NCBI GenBank assembly: GCA_017311185.1 | Contig: JAESUZ010001058.1 | Location: forward strand, 868,001 to 932,000 | Reading direction: 5' to 3' | Length of the DNA stretch: 64,000 bases | Source: Proteles cristata cristata | Lineage: Eukaryota > Chordata > Mammalia > Carnivora > Hyaenidae | Part shown: positions 10,823-21,849 of the stretch, in pieces | Layout of the letters: each line of letters opens with the position of its first letter | Numbering within the stretch: the stretch's first letter is position 1 | Made by a program: the position numbers and the translations under genes | The notes under the pieces: model-generated | What the model was told of the DNA's origin: nothing | The model's database searches: none | Seen by the model: only the letters and a program-made list of their open reading frames with translations

Positions 10823-11067
10823 GCCCTCTCCAGGATGGGCGGGAGGAAGTGTGTTGAGGGGAGGGCGGAGGGAGGATGGAAGCTGGTGGCGGGAGGGGAG
10901 GAGCCTAGACGTGCGGACCGCTTGACTCAGCTCCGGGTGCGCTTTACTGCAAACCTTTGTGCTGTAGTCTTTCATAAACACCTGAAACGGGACGGTTCTT
11001 ATGACTCCATTTTAACACCGGTCTCGGGCAAATAAACATTTATCTCGCGACTGGTTTTCTGATATTC

Positions 11068-11069
<2 letters not shown>

Positions 11070-11102
<33 letters not shown>
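11070..11102 (+). repeat. (GT)n microsatellite
   Basis: About 16 uninterrupted GT units, followed by an AT-rich degenerate TGTATATA stretch to about 11155. It lies about 270 bp upstream of the minus-strand core promoter, so length variants could be relevant to expression. Confidence 0.95.
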
Positions 11103-11104
<2 letters not shown>

Positions 11105-11329
11105 ATACGTATCTGTATGTGTATATATGTGTGTTATATATGCGATAAATATGTGATTATGTATAATTGTTCTCCCTGCTGAGTTGTCTTTGGTTGAGTC
11201 ATAGAAGGGGAGGGGAAGGCTGAAGAGTAGATGGGGGCGGGACAGGGAGAGTCGAGGAGATTTCAGTTGCAATTTGTTTTTTCTAAAGAAACGGCTCGGA
11301 AGGGGCATCCCTGTCAACCCTCACCAGCT

Positions 11330-11366
11330 CCATATATGGCTACGCTACGTGGGCTGCTATTTTTAT
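11330..11366. promoter_or_regulatory. CArG box (SRE) and MEF2-like site
   Basis: CCATATATGG at 11330-11339 is a perfect CArG box (CC(A/T)6GG), the binding site of SRF. CTATTTTTAT at 11357-11366 differs from the MEF2 consensus YTAWWWWTAR only in the last base. Together with the CRE 520 bp away, they suggest an immediate-early or muscle-type regulatory input. This is inference from motifs alone. Confidence 0.55.
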
Positions 11367-11460
11367 GAGTGAATTCATTTTATCAAAGCAGCATCGAGCG
11401 CTTGGAGTTTGCATTAATGTGGTCAGTTGGGGAGACAGACTCGTACACGTTATTTTAAAG

Positions 11461-11500
11461 TACGTCAGAGCAATTATCTCTGAGAGATATAAAATGAATT
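11461..11500 (+). promoter_or_regulatory. Possible plus-strand TATA box with CRE half-site
   Basis: ACGTCA (CRE half-site) near 11462 precedes GATATAAAATG at 11487-11496, a good TATA sequence for a rightward start near 11520. No strong donor follows within a few hundred bases, so a divergent transcript is possible but unproven. Confidence 0.3.
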
Positions 11501-11670
11501 GGGCGAAGGGGGTGGGAAGAGTAGTTAACTCAACCAGCGTGGGTTTGCTGGAGTTCACGGCTTGGAGTTGAGAGTTGTTTATTGAGGGCAAAATCGATGA
11601 CGCTGTTTTCGGCTGAATTTGCGATCGGAGCCTGAGGTTTTATGTTAGGTTTCTTAGGAATAGTTCACGG

Positions 11671-11686
11671 AGGCGCATATGCGCCT
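11671..11686. promoter_or_regulatory. 16-bp perfect palindrome rich in CpG
   Basis: AGGCGCATATGCGCCT equals its own reverse complement. It resembles an NRF1 site (GCGCATGCGC) with two extra central bases. One such palindrome is expected by chance in a window this size, but its location in upstream regulatory DNA makes it a candidate dimer site. Confidence 0.3.
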
Positions 11687-14600
11687 ATAGAACCGCCCAG
11701 ATTTCCAAGGGGAGTGTGGAAGACTGCAGATTCAAGAACTCTGGGACGCTACAAAATTCTGGTGGTTCATTCAGTGCTCAAACCCTGGGTACCAGTCGAG
11801 GCTAGCTCGGGGGCCCTCTGATGCTCCACACGGCGTGGGAGAGAAAAGCTACTTGTGCTGGTCATATGGGAGATTAAAAATAATAATCATAAAGCAATAA
11901 TCTTAATTGTCCTCTGTTGTGCATTAAGGCACCGAGGGAGGGAGGGTGGTGGGGTATGTAAATGGTTCCGCGGTGGCAGCCTCTCGGATGATTCACAGGT
12001 GTTGGGGAGGCTGTCGTGGGGCTCTCCGCAGGGAGGGCGAGCTGGAGAGCGCGTGGGAGGTGGGGGACCTCGGCTGAGGAACTGTTTGTACTTTTCCGGG
12101 AAGACTGCGATTAGAAGTCGTGCCTCGCAATGTTAAAACTTGGGGGCTCTTTCAGGCGATGGAAAATCCTTGTCTTGGGTCCGGAAAAACAACGCACAGC
12201 CCCCACCCCTGCCACCACACACACAAATACTCCCCCCCACACACACACCCACACCACCCACCCGATTCTCTGGCCTGAGAACCGACGCTCAAGTTTTTAA
12301 TTGCAAGCTATTGTAGAGAGAATCCCAGGAAAAGAAAGGAGGAAAGCAGAGTTGTAATGGGGGCGTTTAGAGCCAGCAAAGCTGTAAGAATTTAATAAAG
12401 ATCCCTTTAATTGAAATAAGTAGAAGTCATTGTTTCTTAAAGATTCCCTGACCCAAAGGGTATTTTGAGATATTAATGTTTTCAATGATAATTAACAAAT
12501 ATTATTTGGATTTTTATTAAAGCTGGATTCTTAAAACAAGGCATGTTGCTGAAATATTCATTAAACATTTAAGATTCTTATACAATAAAGAAGAAGAAAA
12601 TCTGCGTGGTCCTCAGATCCTTAATTGGCAATAAAATTCCTAGTTACAGTTCTCACTTTCGTTATAAAGCGAGCTGGAATGGGCTCAGGGAAGTGGTGAC
12701 AAATGCAATGTCCCTACAAAATCCTTTACAGTAAAGATTTCTTTCCAAAATGTGACACTTATTTAGCACATGGAAGTCTCCTGGGGAAAAGCCTGCAAGG
12801 AGGAGAAATAAAATATGTGTATGGCCCTCATACTGGAAATCATTCATGCAGAAAGTTTTGTCGAAGAACGGAGGAGCTGGGGGATAGTCCAGATTTAAAA
12901 AAAAAAAAAACAACAACAAATAAATAAACGAAGTATGTCACTGACTTGGGCTCATCCTGCAGGCAAAAGTGATATGGAAATCAGGGGAGGACTGGGTTGG
13001 TTTCTGAATTTCAACTGCTGATGCCACACGCTGACATCTTTAAATATTACACATAAGAGGAGAGAGTGAGACTGATTTGAAGCTTCACAGAAAATACCAC
13101 AGGCCCAAAAGATCATCTCGTGATGGTGGCAGCATTTTCCACTTTCCTGTGTTTATGCTGAAAACTCTACTGGTTAGGAAGTTCTTCATCTTGCTCTGGG
13201 AGAGGTAGCAGAGTTTGAGAAACAAGCTCTGGATAAATATAAGTCTACTAAGGATGATCAGATAGCCCTGAATATATTTTTAATATGATAATAAGGATTT
13301 CTCCCCAGGGGTTTCTCATTGCTTGATTAAAAAAAAATCAATAGTCATCCTTACCAGTGGGGAATCAGCAAGTTTAAGTTATTCAGGGTCTATAAAGGTC
13401 TAAACCATACACAGAAGGAAGTTGATGGAAAATTTGCTTTGAAATGATTCAGCTGCCTGTGAGTTATTTCCACAAAGAACCAACATGTAGAGTAACTAAT
13501 GGGTAGGAACTCATTTGATGAGTAATGAGAAAATTACCTGCTCTGCTGGATGGGCATTTACACTATGCTAATTCAGTCTCTGAAAGCTTTTTCTGGTATA
13601 CCATGCCCCAAACTCTTCTAGTTTGTAATAGCTCCAGATCCAAGGTATTTAGATTGTATTTCCTAGGTAAGGTACAAGATGTATGATTGACTAAAAAATT
13701 ACTACTTCAAAAAGTATAATAATAAAAGTTTTAATAAAAATTTATATCATATGATCTTTCCAAAGTCAATTTACAAATAGTTATTATTTGCTCTGCTCAG
13801 AACCCCCTTCTCCAAGGTCCACCTTTGGGATATGCCTGGCATCCTGTGACTATATTTCAAGACACCATGAGGGCTCAAGGCTTGCTCACAAGAATATACA
13901 ATTTGACAGATCAACTGTTTTGATTCCTTGGTTTACTTTCCATAAAGTGTATTTACCACTTTTTCATTATATGCTCTCCAGTCTTTACCCTAGCCCCCTC
14001 TGCATTCACAGATAATGAATAAATAGTACCTTGTGAAAGCTTAAATGCTGTAGAGCTAAACTCTCCAGGTTTTCCTGATTACCTAAAGCCATTCAGGTTG
14101 GGCCATATTTTGTGAGAGATAAAAAAAGAACTGGGAATATTGGTTTCTGTTTCTGGCTTGCCATGTAGAGAAGAAATATGATTGCATACCCAGAGTTTTA
14201 AATAATACTTTGGTTTTTCTAAGAACAGCATTGTAGGAAATGAGGAGAGTGCTCATCAGCCAGAGGAGGGTAGGTGCCTCCATACTCCTGTCCCTTGACT
14301 CATCTACATTGTAGGCTCTCTTTTGTACATGAATGATCCTAGAACTCTCTCCAATGCCAAGACATGCCTGTGGTCAATGAGGGAGGAAGGACCTCATTTC
14401 AACTAGGGACACAAGGAAGGAGAACATAATAGTCAAAATTAGTGGAACTTAAAAAGGCTATTGGAAAAATATCACAGTATTCCTTCAGTAAATCTTTTAA
14501 GAATCTTATTGTTCTATCATCTCTCTGTTCTCTCATAGGTAAAATGGGGACAAGAATTATAATCAACTCACAAGGAAATTGTGAAGCACTTAGAATCTTC

Positions 14601-14764
14601 ATATCTGACTTTATGAAGTATTGGTTAAATAAAATAAATCTATCAACTTGATGAGACTTTTAACTTTCTCTAAGTAATGACTCATAACTGCTGCTTTAAT
14701 ATGGAAGGTTGATTTTTTTCATTAGCTACTAACTAGATATGTATCATTTAATTCATCTGGACCC
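11687..14764. other. SINE-free upstream DNA with constrained-looking blocks
   Basis: No interspersed repeat is recognised in about 3 kb. 11855-11935 and 12280-12680 are AT-rich and full of homeodomain-like TAAT/ATTA cores (e.g. GATAATTAACAAATATT), alternating with a C/CA-rich tract at 12197-12262. An A-run lies at 12897-12910. These are typical of distal regulatory DNA, but conservation cannot be tested here. 12680-14764 shows nothing further. Confidence 0.4.
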
Positions 14765-14975
14765 TAGTTTCTTCATCTGTATTAACTCATTCATTTATTC
14801 AACATCTAAAACCTTCTATATGCTTGACACATACTGGAGTTTAGGTGAAACAGAGGAAGGAACTGAGGATTAGAGTGGTTAAGTAACCTGACTGAAAGCA
14901 CAGGGAATAAATGGTACAGCTAGAATTTGAACCCCATAGGCCAAGTTTATAATCATTACGCTTTAGTACAGACTC
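14765..14975 (-). repeat. MIR relic, inverted, with L2-like flank
   Basis: 14765-14840 has the TTCATTTATTCAACATCTA and ATGCTTGACACATACTGG order of an inverted L2 end. 14845-14975 has AACTGAGGATTAGAG, GGTTAAGTAACCTGACTG and GCTAGAATTTGAACCC of an inverted MIR core. Confidence 0.65.
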
Positions 14976-15003
14976 TTCCAACCCTATCAGACTCATTCCG
15001 TAT

Positions 15004-15105
15004 GTATTAGTCAGGGTTCTCCAGAGAAAGAGAAACAAAACCAGTACAATGTATAAACACACATATACATACATATGTATTTTCTCTTCTCTGCCCCTGT
15101 GTGTG

Positions 15106-15154
<49 letters not shown>

Positions 15155-15600
15155 AAAAGACTTATAAAGAATTGGCTAGCATGATTATGGTGGTTGATAA
15201 GCCTCTAGATCTGCAGGGTAAGTTGGAAGGTAGAGATCTAGGAGAGCCAATGATATAGTACCAGTTCAAAGGCCAGCAAGCTTGAGACTCAGGAAGAGAT
15301 GTTGTTTCAGCCTGAATCTGAAGGCAGGAAAAAGCCAGCATTTCAGTTTAAAGACAATCAGGCAGAAGAAACTTTCCATTACTGGGCTTTCCATTCAGAT
15401 TTTTTATTCTATTTAAGCCTTCAGCTGATTGGATGAGGCTCACCACATTAGGGAGGGTAATCTGCTTTAGTCAGTCTACTGATTTAAATGTTAATCTTAT
15501 CCAATGATACCCTCACAGAAACACCCAGAATAATGTTTGACCAAATATCTGGGCACCTTGTGTCCCAGTCAAGTTGACCCATAAAATTAACTATCACATC
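15004..15600 (-). repeat. Ancient LTR-like repeat with internal (CA)n
   Basis: The element runs from TGTATTAGTCAGGGTTCTCC to TAAAATTAACTATCACA, with the internal blocks ATAAAGAATTGGCTAGCATG, TCAGCTGATTGGATGAGGC and ATAATGTTTGACCAAATATC. On the minus strand it starts TGTGATAG and ends CTAATACA, with TG...CA ends like a MaLR/ERV-type LTR. It is nearly full length. I do not name the family. The (CA)n at 15107-15152 grew inside it. Confidence 0.75.
15107..15152 (+). repeat. (CA)n microsatellite
   Basis: About 22 CA units arising inside the ancient repeat at 15004-15600. It is preceded by GTGTGTGTCACA, so a short inverted GT/CA junction is present. Confidence 0.95.
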
Positions 15601-16509
15601 CTCCCTTTACAGCTAACCTCTCTGCCTCAATGTGTTGTGGCTTGTGTATGACTTTTTTCATTAGCAGCTTTAGGGTTCCATCTGCTAATGGGATGAATCT
15701 GTGGACACTGACCGCAAGGTTTGGTTGGGGTGAATTCCAAGAAAGGGATCTAGGCTGGCAAGATGATTACTTGGAATAAACAGAAACAACATAGTCAAAG
15801 GAAAAGAGTGCCAAGTACAATCAAGGAGGGAATTTAGAGATCAATACCAAATAAGGAGCATAAATAAGAATTGGGTCAAGATGATGCAGTCAAAATGTAC
15901 TGGAAAGAGTCAGTCAAGGAGGTCAGAACAGAAAAGCAAGATTGACCACTGGTTTTGAGGGAATGATACGAGATTTTAAATAGGAACTTATTTCAGGAGT
16001 CAGGAACTCTGGCTGTGAAAGTCAGAGTGAGATGGGTTAAGGTGAATAATTCAGGTTATGTCTGGGAATGGACAAAGGATATCTGAAACTATTCTATCAG
16101 TTTTGGCCATGAAAGGCAGGCAATTCTGCTACCTAACAGGCACCAGAGGACTTCTTCACTTTAATATCTCAGCAGGTAGCACCAATGATCTCCTGGTCGT
16201 TTCCAATGGACTTCCCATTTTTCCCATTTTGAAACCTCTGCCTTCACCTCACACTCTATACCACTCATTCCATTTCTTAAAGTGTTCTATGAAGTGCCCT
16301 CCACTCTGTTTCTCTCCCTTGTTTGCTGACTCCTCATTTTCCATAGCAAATGAGTTAAAGCAGTAAAATCGTGGCACCCAGCAGGTTACGCTATACATTT
16401 TCCTGAGCTCCACACAAGTCCTCTGGGAGCACCATTTGTCCATATAATGTGTCCTTACTCTCCACCATGAAAACTTTTGTACTCTAAGCCAAAGAGAAGA
16501 AAATTTAGC
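15601..16509. other. Nothing firmly recognised
   Basis: Single-copy or very old repeat sequence. The open frame at 16058-16366 has no recognised family. Confidence 0.45.
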
Positions 16510-16615
16510 AGCTCACATTTGCAAAGGCCTGTTCAAATTATAAAGCACTATCACACACATGGTCTCATTTTATTCTCACAATACTCTATGATGTGTATGC
16601 AAGCAATTATTATTT
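16510..16615 (-). repeat. Possible MIR/MIR3 fragment
   Basis: TTGCAAAGGCCTGTTC, AAGCACTATCACACACATGG, TCTCATTTTATTCTCACAAT and CTCTATGATGTGTATGCAAG follow a MIR3-like order. Weak. Confidence 0.4.
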
Positions 16616-16627
16616 GAATTCTAAATT

Positions 16628-16829
16628 TTTAAAATTTTATTTACTTAGAGCATGCACAAGCAGGGGAGGGGTAGAGAGAGAGGAAGAGAGAGAATCCTAA
16701 GCAGGCCCCACACTGTCAGCACAGAGCCTGATGCAGGGCTTGATGCCATGGTTCATGGGATTATGACGTGAGCCAAGATCAAGAGTCCAACAATTAACTG
16801 CTTAACTGATTGAACCATTCAGGCACCCC
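16628..16829 (-). repeat. Can-SINE, older carnivoran type, inverted
   Basis: Starts with a T-rich tail (TTTTAAAATTTTATTTA), has GCAGGGGAGGGGTAGAGAG, and ends with CATTCAGGCACCCC. It retains GATCAAGAGTCCAAC (minus-strand ACTCTTGATC), the marker of the older pan-carnivoran form rather than the felid body. Duplications TATTT-AATTCTAAATT flank it at 16611-16627 and 16830-16845. Confidence 0.9.
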
Positions 16830-17539
16830 TATTTTAATTCTAAATTAATATGAGAATTCTGATTGATTTTTTCAGACTCGTATAATCTTCATGGTAGGAA
16901 ACTAGGAACCAACGTCCTATTCCTTCCTTCACATGTTGTCTTAAAAGAATCTGATTCATGCCCCCTGAGTTTAATTATTGTTCGTATATGTATGTCTGCT
17001 AATTTTATATGACTAATCCCATCTTCTCTCATGAGCTTCAGAGTCATATTCCTAGCTTCTTTCTGAATACTCTTATCTGTAGGATAAAGGCATCTCAAAC
17101 TGAACATATATATGCATCATTTGGTTTTCTCCGCTCTTCATCTCTTATATTCTTAATTAACAATCTCAGTAGGTGTCCTGTTTACTAAATTAGTACTCAT
17201 AAACATCTTAGTTTCATTCTCCTTTTCTGGCTTTTCTTCATCTTCCCAGCTCTATAGGCTCAGCCATGTATCTTTTCTCCTATCTATGCACTCACTTCTT
17301 GGTGATTTTATCCAGTTGTAGAACCTTGAGTAGCATTTGTGTTAATGTTCTCATATTTACATATTCAACCCTGATTTATCTCTTAAACTGTAGCTTGTCC
17401 ATCCAACTTCCTACACAGTACCTGCACATAAATATAAAGCAAATATGATACAAAACCTAGCATGTACAAAGTGGAATTTGTGATTTTTAACTCCAAAATG
17501 GCTCCCTTCTCCATATTAGTAAGTGGCATCTACATTCAC
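16830..17539. other. Pyrimidine-rich DNA, probably diverged LINE
   Basis: TTTTCATCTTCCCAGCTC and similar runs suggest a continuation of the L2 copy that is clear from 17540, but no block is diagnostic. Confidence 0.35.
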
Positions 17540-18160
17540 CTACATCCTCAGGATGAAAATCTTGTCTTATTTCACTAACCTCTTTTCCATGAACATCTCA
17601 TGTATGAGCAAATGTTGCTCTATTTTCAGTACATTGTCTAAATTCACCCACTTCTCAACCTCTACAGTTGAAGCCACCATCATCTTTCACTTGGGCTTTT
17701 ACAGTAGCCTCCAAATTTGTCTCCTAGCCCCTATTTTTTCATATAGCTATCACAATGCCACTTGCAAAAAACAAATCTTTCTCAAAAATGTTTAATGGCT
17801 ACTATGACATTTAGAAGTCCTTCTCTTAACCTACAAGATCAGGCTCCTGGCCTCCTCTTCAGACTCATTTCCCAACACTCTCCTTATACTTATCTCCATT
17901 ATAATCACACTAACCCTCTTGTTGTTCATGGTACAATCAAATACAGTTCCACCTCATGACCTTGGTATTTGCTATTACTTTTACCTGAAACACTCTTCCC
18001 CAAATATTCTCATGTCTCACCTCCTCAATGTTACTTTTTCAAAGGAGTCTTCTCTGACAAATCAAACTAGCTAACCATGCTAATCTCCAATTCACTGTCA
18101 TTCTTTATTCTCTTACCCTGAATTATTTTTCTTCATAGCACTTTTCTCCTCTTGACATTA
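17540..18160 (+). repeat. L2 LINE, 3' part
   Basis: A long stretch with the typical L2 3' order: a GGCTACTATGACATTTAGAA block, CTACAAGATCAGGCTCCTGG, CTTGGTATTTGCTATTACTT, CTGAAACACTCTTCCCCAAA, TCACCTCCTCAATGTTAC, GAGTCTTCTCTGAC and CATAGCACTTTTCTCC. It covers several hundred bases of the reverse-transcriptase end and 3' UTR, with all frames broken. Confidence 0.8.
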
Positions 18161-18235
18161 TATATTTCTATATATATTATATATATATATGTATAAGTGT
18201 ATCTCTATCTCTATCTAGCTATCTCTAGCTATAAA
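18161..18235 (+). repeat. TA / CTATCT low-complexity tract
   Basis: TATATATATA blocks followed by TATCTCTATCTCTATCTAGC units. It lies directly at the end of the L2 copy. Confidence 0.85.
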
Positions 18236-18559
18236 AAGATAATAGTTTCAATGACATTACCGTTTTCTTTGAGTGATGTATTTTTTGTTTCTAAATAGTA
18301 TGCAGATATTGCTAATTCCTGACTCATAAAATAGACTACCATTTGGTTTATTGTTATCACCAATGATAATTAAGCTCTCTTATATTGCGCTTTTTCCCTT
18401 TCCCCATCCTCTCAATACCATGACTTTTTGTTAAATAATGACTCAGTTATTAATATGAATAGGTTAGCATTATTCGGTTATAAATTAATCCCACACAATG
18501 AGTATGCTTCGTTTTTTGCATAATTTCCCACTTCCTTGAAGAAGATTTTAAGAGCTTCT

Positions 18560-19100
18560 ATAGAGGGAAAAAAAAATGGCTGCTTACAAAGAAACATGAA
18601 TTACATCAACACCAGACTTCTCATCAGCAAATCTGGATGACAGGAGGCAATGGAATAAATCTTGAATTCTTAGAAGAAAAATAAGTTGCAGTCTATAAAT
18701 CTATATTAAGCTAAAATGTTGATAAGGAATTAAGGACAAAATAAAGATGTTTCCAGAAATACACAGTTTCAGGATGTTTACTTTCTGTGCACTCTTTCTG
18801 CAAATAAAAATATTTTCTGAGGACTGTACCCCAGAAAAACAACAATACACACAAAAAAATCCACAAAGTGCAGAAGCCTAGGGATTTAGTAAATGTTAGA
18901 ACTAATGTAGTAGGATTTATTTCCTAGGATCAAAGCTAGGAAGCACGTACAGAAATAAAACAGTAAAAATTAGATAATTTCACAAATCGTGTGATTTAAA
19001 AGGTGTATTAGTCTGACAATGACATAGATCTCTTTGAACAATAATAAAAATAAAAGTGCCCTATAAATGCCAGGAAAGGCAAAAGCTATACCAGACATTT
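18560..19100 (+). repeat. L1M LINE fragment, internal
   Basis: CACCAGACTTCTCATCAGCA, ATCTGGATGACAGGAGGCAA, GGAATAAATCTTGAATTC, GACAAAATAAAGATGTTTCC and TTTACTTTCTGTGCACTC match the ORF1-distal region of old L1M elements. Frames are disrupted. Sequence to 19640 may include more of it, but I see no further clear block. Confidence 0.6.
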
Positions 19101-19660
19101 TTGGTCCAAATATGACACAATTTTGAGCAATTTTTGATGGAGCTTAAGGAAAGAGCTTCCATTTGTCCCTTTTGTTTGATTATTTTCTTTGCATGAAGAT
19201 TTAGTGTCATAGGAATATTTAAAGACTCACTACTTGGTTCTGCAGTGAATAGTATTTATATGATCATAATACTATAAATACTATTTACTGATTTCTCAAA
19301 GTTTATAATCAAGCTGTAGATTAAGCACAAGAGACTTCACTATATTTTCCTAATAGAAACTAAATGTTATGAGCCCTAAATTATAAAAATAGTAAGAGAA
19401 CTTGTCAGAATGTGGTCATTAAAGGAGGGTGCTGAGAAGGGGATAAAGTGGAGAGATGTCATTTAATATACAAGCCCCAATTTACTCATTTTCTATGGTA
19501 AAGGTTTAAGAGAATTAGTATAAAGGTGATAGAAGAATGAAAGAAAGTTTAATTATATTACATGATTATATACAAAGTTAGGTATACAATTAAGCAATAG
19601 CAAACAAAAATTTAATGAAAGTAACAAAGTTTCAGTGTTTTAATAAGAGAGAAAGAGCCA

Positions 19661-19873
19661 GGGCACCTGGATGGCTCATTTGGTTAAGCATCTGACTTCA
19701 GCATGAGGTCATGATCTCAGGGCCTGTGGGTTTGAGCCCCACATCAGGCTTGTGTTGACAGCTCAGGGAATGGAGCCTGCTTTGGATTCTGTGTCTCCTT
19801 CTCTCTCTGCCCCTCTCCCACTCATGCTCTCTCTCTCTCAAAAATGAATAAATATTTAAAAAATTTTTTAAAA
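19661..19873 (+). repeat. Can-SINE, felid type A
   Basis: Head GGGCACCTGGATGGCTC, body GTTGACAGCTCAGGGAATG, CT tract with CTGCCCCTC, tail AAAATGAATAAATATTTAAA. Duplications AGAGAGAAAGAGCCA at 19646-19660 and 19874-19888 are exact, so the insertion is not very old. Confidence 0.95.
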
Positions 19874-19953
19874 AGAGAGAAAGAGCCAATTAGATGATGT
19901 TCTAATCTTTAAAAAAGAGAGTTAATACATATTATTTAAAGTTTATAAATCAA

Positions 19954-20172
19954 GGGGCGCCTGGGTGGCTTAGTCGGTCAAGCGTCCGACTTTCGCTTAG
20001 GTCATGATCTCGCGGTTCGTGGGTTCGAGCCCCCCGCGTCGGGCTCTGTGCTGACTGCCAGCTCAGAGCCTGGAGCCTGTATCTCCCTCTCTCTCTGACC
20101 CTCCCCTGCTCACGCTGTCTCTCTCTCTCTCTCTCTCTCCTAGAAATAAAAAAAAAATAAAAAAAATAAAAT
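19954..20172 (+). repeat. Can-SINE, young felid type B
   Basis: Head GGGGCGCCTGGGTGGCTTAG keeps most CpGs (AAGCGTCCGACTTTCGC, TCGCGGTTCGTGGGTTCGAG), including intact box A and B regions. The body has GACTGCCAGCTCAGAGCC (4-base insertion) and CTCTGACCCTC. Flanked by exact AAAGTTTATAAATCAAG at 19938-19953 and 20173-20189. CpG retention and perfect duplications make it one of the youngest copies here. Confidence 0.97.
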
Positions 20173-20348
20173 AAAGTTTATAAATCAAGAACAGAAGTAT
20201 GAAATTTAAAATTAAAGTTATAAACAACAAGAAGAACTTAAAAAACTGAAATATTTAAAGACAGTTTCTTTGGGAAAGAATAAAGACAAAGATGCATAAT
20301 TTTATTTATTTTTTACTGTGAATATATTAACTCTTTAAAAGAAAAGAG

Positions 20349-20556
20349 ATCGAGGTGCCTTGGGGTCTCAGTTGGTTGAGCATCCAACTCTTAATTTCAG
20401 CTCAAGTCATGATCCCTGGGTAATAGAATTGAGCCCTGTATTGGGTTCCACATGCTGAATGTGGAGCATGCCTCAGATTCTCTCTCCCTCTGCCGCTCTT
20501 TCTCATTCACACATATGCTCTTTCTCCCAAATAAAAAAAAAGTAAAAAAAAAAAAA
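20349..20556 (+). repeat. Can-SINE, older carnivoran type
   Basis: Starts CGAGGTGCCTTGGGGTCTCAG and has CAACTCTTAATTTCAGCTC (old type marker) and ATTCTCTCTCCCTCTGCC. It ends in an A-rich tail of about 30 bp. Diverged, with no clear duplication. It is the third SINE within 900 bp in the same orientation. Confidence 0.88.
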
Positions 20557-21849
20557 GAATAGAGACAGCAAAATTATGAAATTATTTCCAAATGCTTTTA
20601 AGGAGGCATACTTTATTTGTATGGACTTCAATCCTCTACCTAAATGACTACCTTATAATGCCTTGGCAATTCTAAAATCTTGTTTGCTCAGTCTGTTAAA
20701 ATGGTATCCACTTTTATAGTGGAGAGCAAAAATTAATATTGAAACGTATTTTTAACCCTTTTGTTTTTCTGGGTAATGCTAAAGAGAATCTGGATTAAAA
20801 TTGAAAAGTGAGATGTGAGAGTTAACATCTGGACAGGCCTATTGGGAGTCAACATCTCAATAACGTAGTTGTGTTTATATTTGTGTTTCCAAAATCTGTT
20901 ACTCCATAAAAACAATGAACTCACTGGCCAAAATTGTCAAAGCCAAAAAAATTTTTTTAGAACTCTGGATATTAACTAAAGCTATGCAACAATTTGAAGA
21001 ATATGTATTAAAAAAAAAAAAAAGGCTAGATCTAGATAAGAATGGCAAATTTTTACCATTTACCTTTTTCTATTCCCACTCCTCTCTCCTCAGTTCTGTG
21101 GTAGCCTTGAAAGCCTAGAAACCTAGAAGACAATGAAGGGGGGCATAATTGGTTTGGAGCTCCCCAGAAGCCTCATCTGAAGAGAATTGTCACTACTTTA
21201 CCTGTTTGAAAGTTTCCTGGGAACTACCCCTCTCAGTGCTTGTCTTTGATGTGACTCAGAACTCAGTGTGAACAGTGTTTTCCCCAGGGCATTTGTCAAA
21301 AACAATCAGGAGCAAATATTTAACATAGCAGCTGCCTGAGGCAGTAATAATAGTTGGGGCAAACAAGATGGTGACAAAGAAACTTAAAAGGAAATGCTGA
21401 GAAGTGAGATGTGCATACGGGCTTTGAAAAACTCCAATATATTTCTGGGAATCTAGATATACCGCTGCATAGGGCTGTGCACATGCCCTGAGAAGATGTG
21501 AGAAGGCCTTATGTCTGCATGATCTAGAGATTCTGCAAAAGCAGGAAGTAAAGACTAAGTCAGTGTTGTAAATTGCCTGCTAGAGTGTTGAAACATTACC
21601 CTAACACACAGACAGAGTTCTCTGCAAGGACTGTGAGACTTATTGGTTCAAGGAATTTAAGGAAATCTATACATTCATTAGCTGATCACTAAGTTAGCTG
21701 AACAGAGACTTTGGGCCACACGCAACAAAGAATACAGACTTTACTGAAGTAGTTTGGGAAAGTCACTAAATTAACAAACAAACAGTGGCTGTAATAAATT
21801 CTGGGGGTAGTGGTGGTGGCAGAATCTGATTTCCAGAGTTGCCACATTA
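20557..21849. other. AT-rich DNA, nothing firmly recognised
   Basis: Contains an A-run at 21009-21023 and no CpG cluster. Parts may be very old LINE. Confidence 0.4.

Larger units (their letters stand above)
9835..11060. promoter_or_regulatory. CpG island / promoter domain
   Basis: CpG dinucleotides are dense from about 9840 to 10140 and again at 10500-10960, against an otherwise CpG-poor window. The island contains a GCN7 run at 10103-10123, a TATA-CRE core promoter on the minus strand, an AP-1 site (TGACTCAG, 10923-10930) and several splice-donor matches. CpG islands of this kind usually mark promoters. The two CpG peaks suggest more than one start region. Overlapping open frames on both strands (up to 113 aa) are expected in stop-poor GC-rich DNA. 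Confidence 0.85.

Noticed and set aside
19954..20030. tRNA-like box A and box B sequences
   Set aside because: They belong to the tRNA-derived heads of Can-SINEs, are followed by the SINE body and are flanked by target-site duplications. No true tRNA gene was found.
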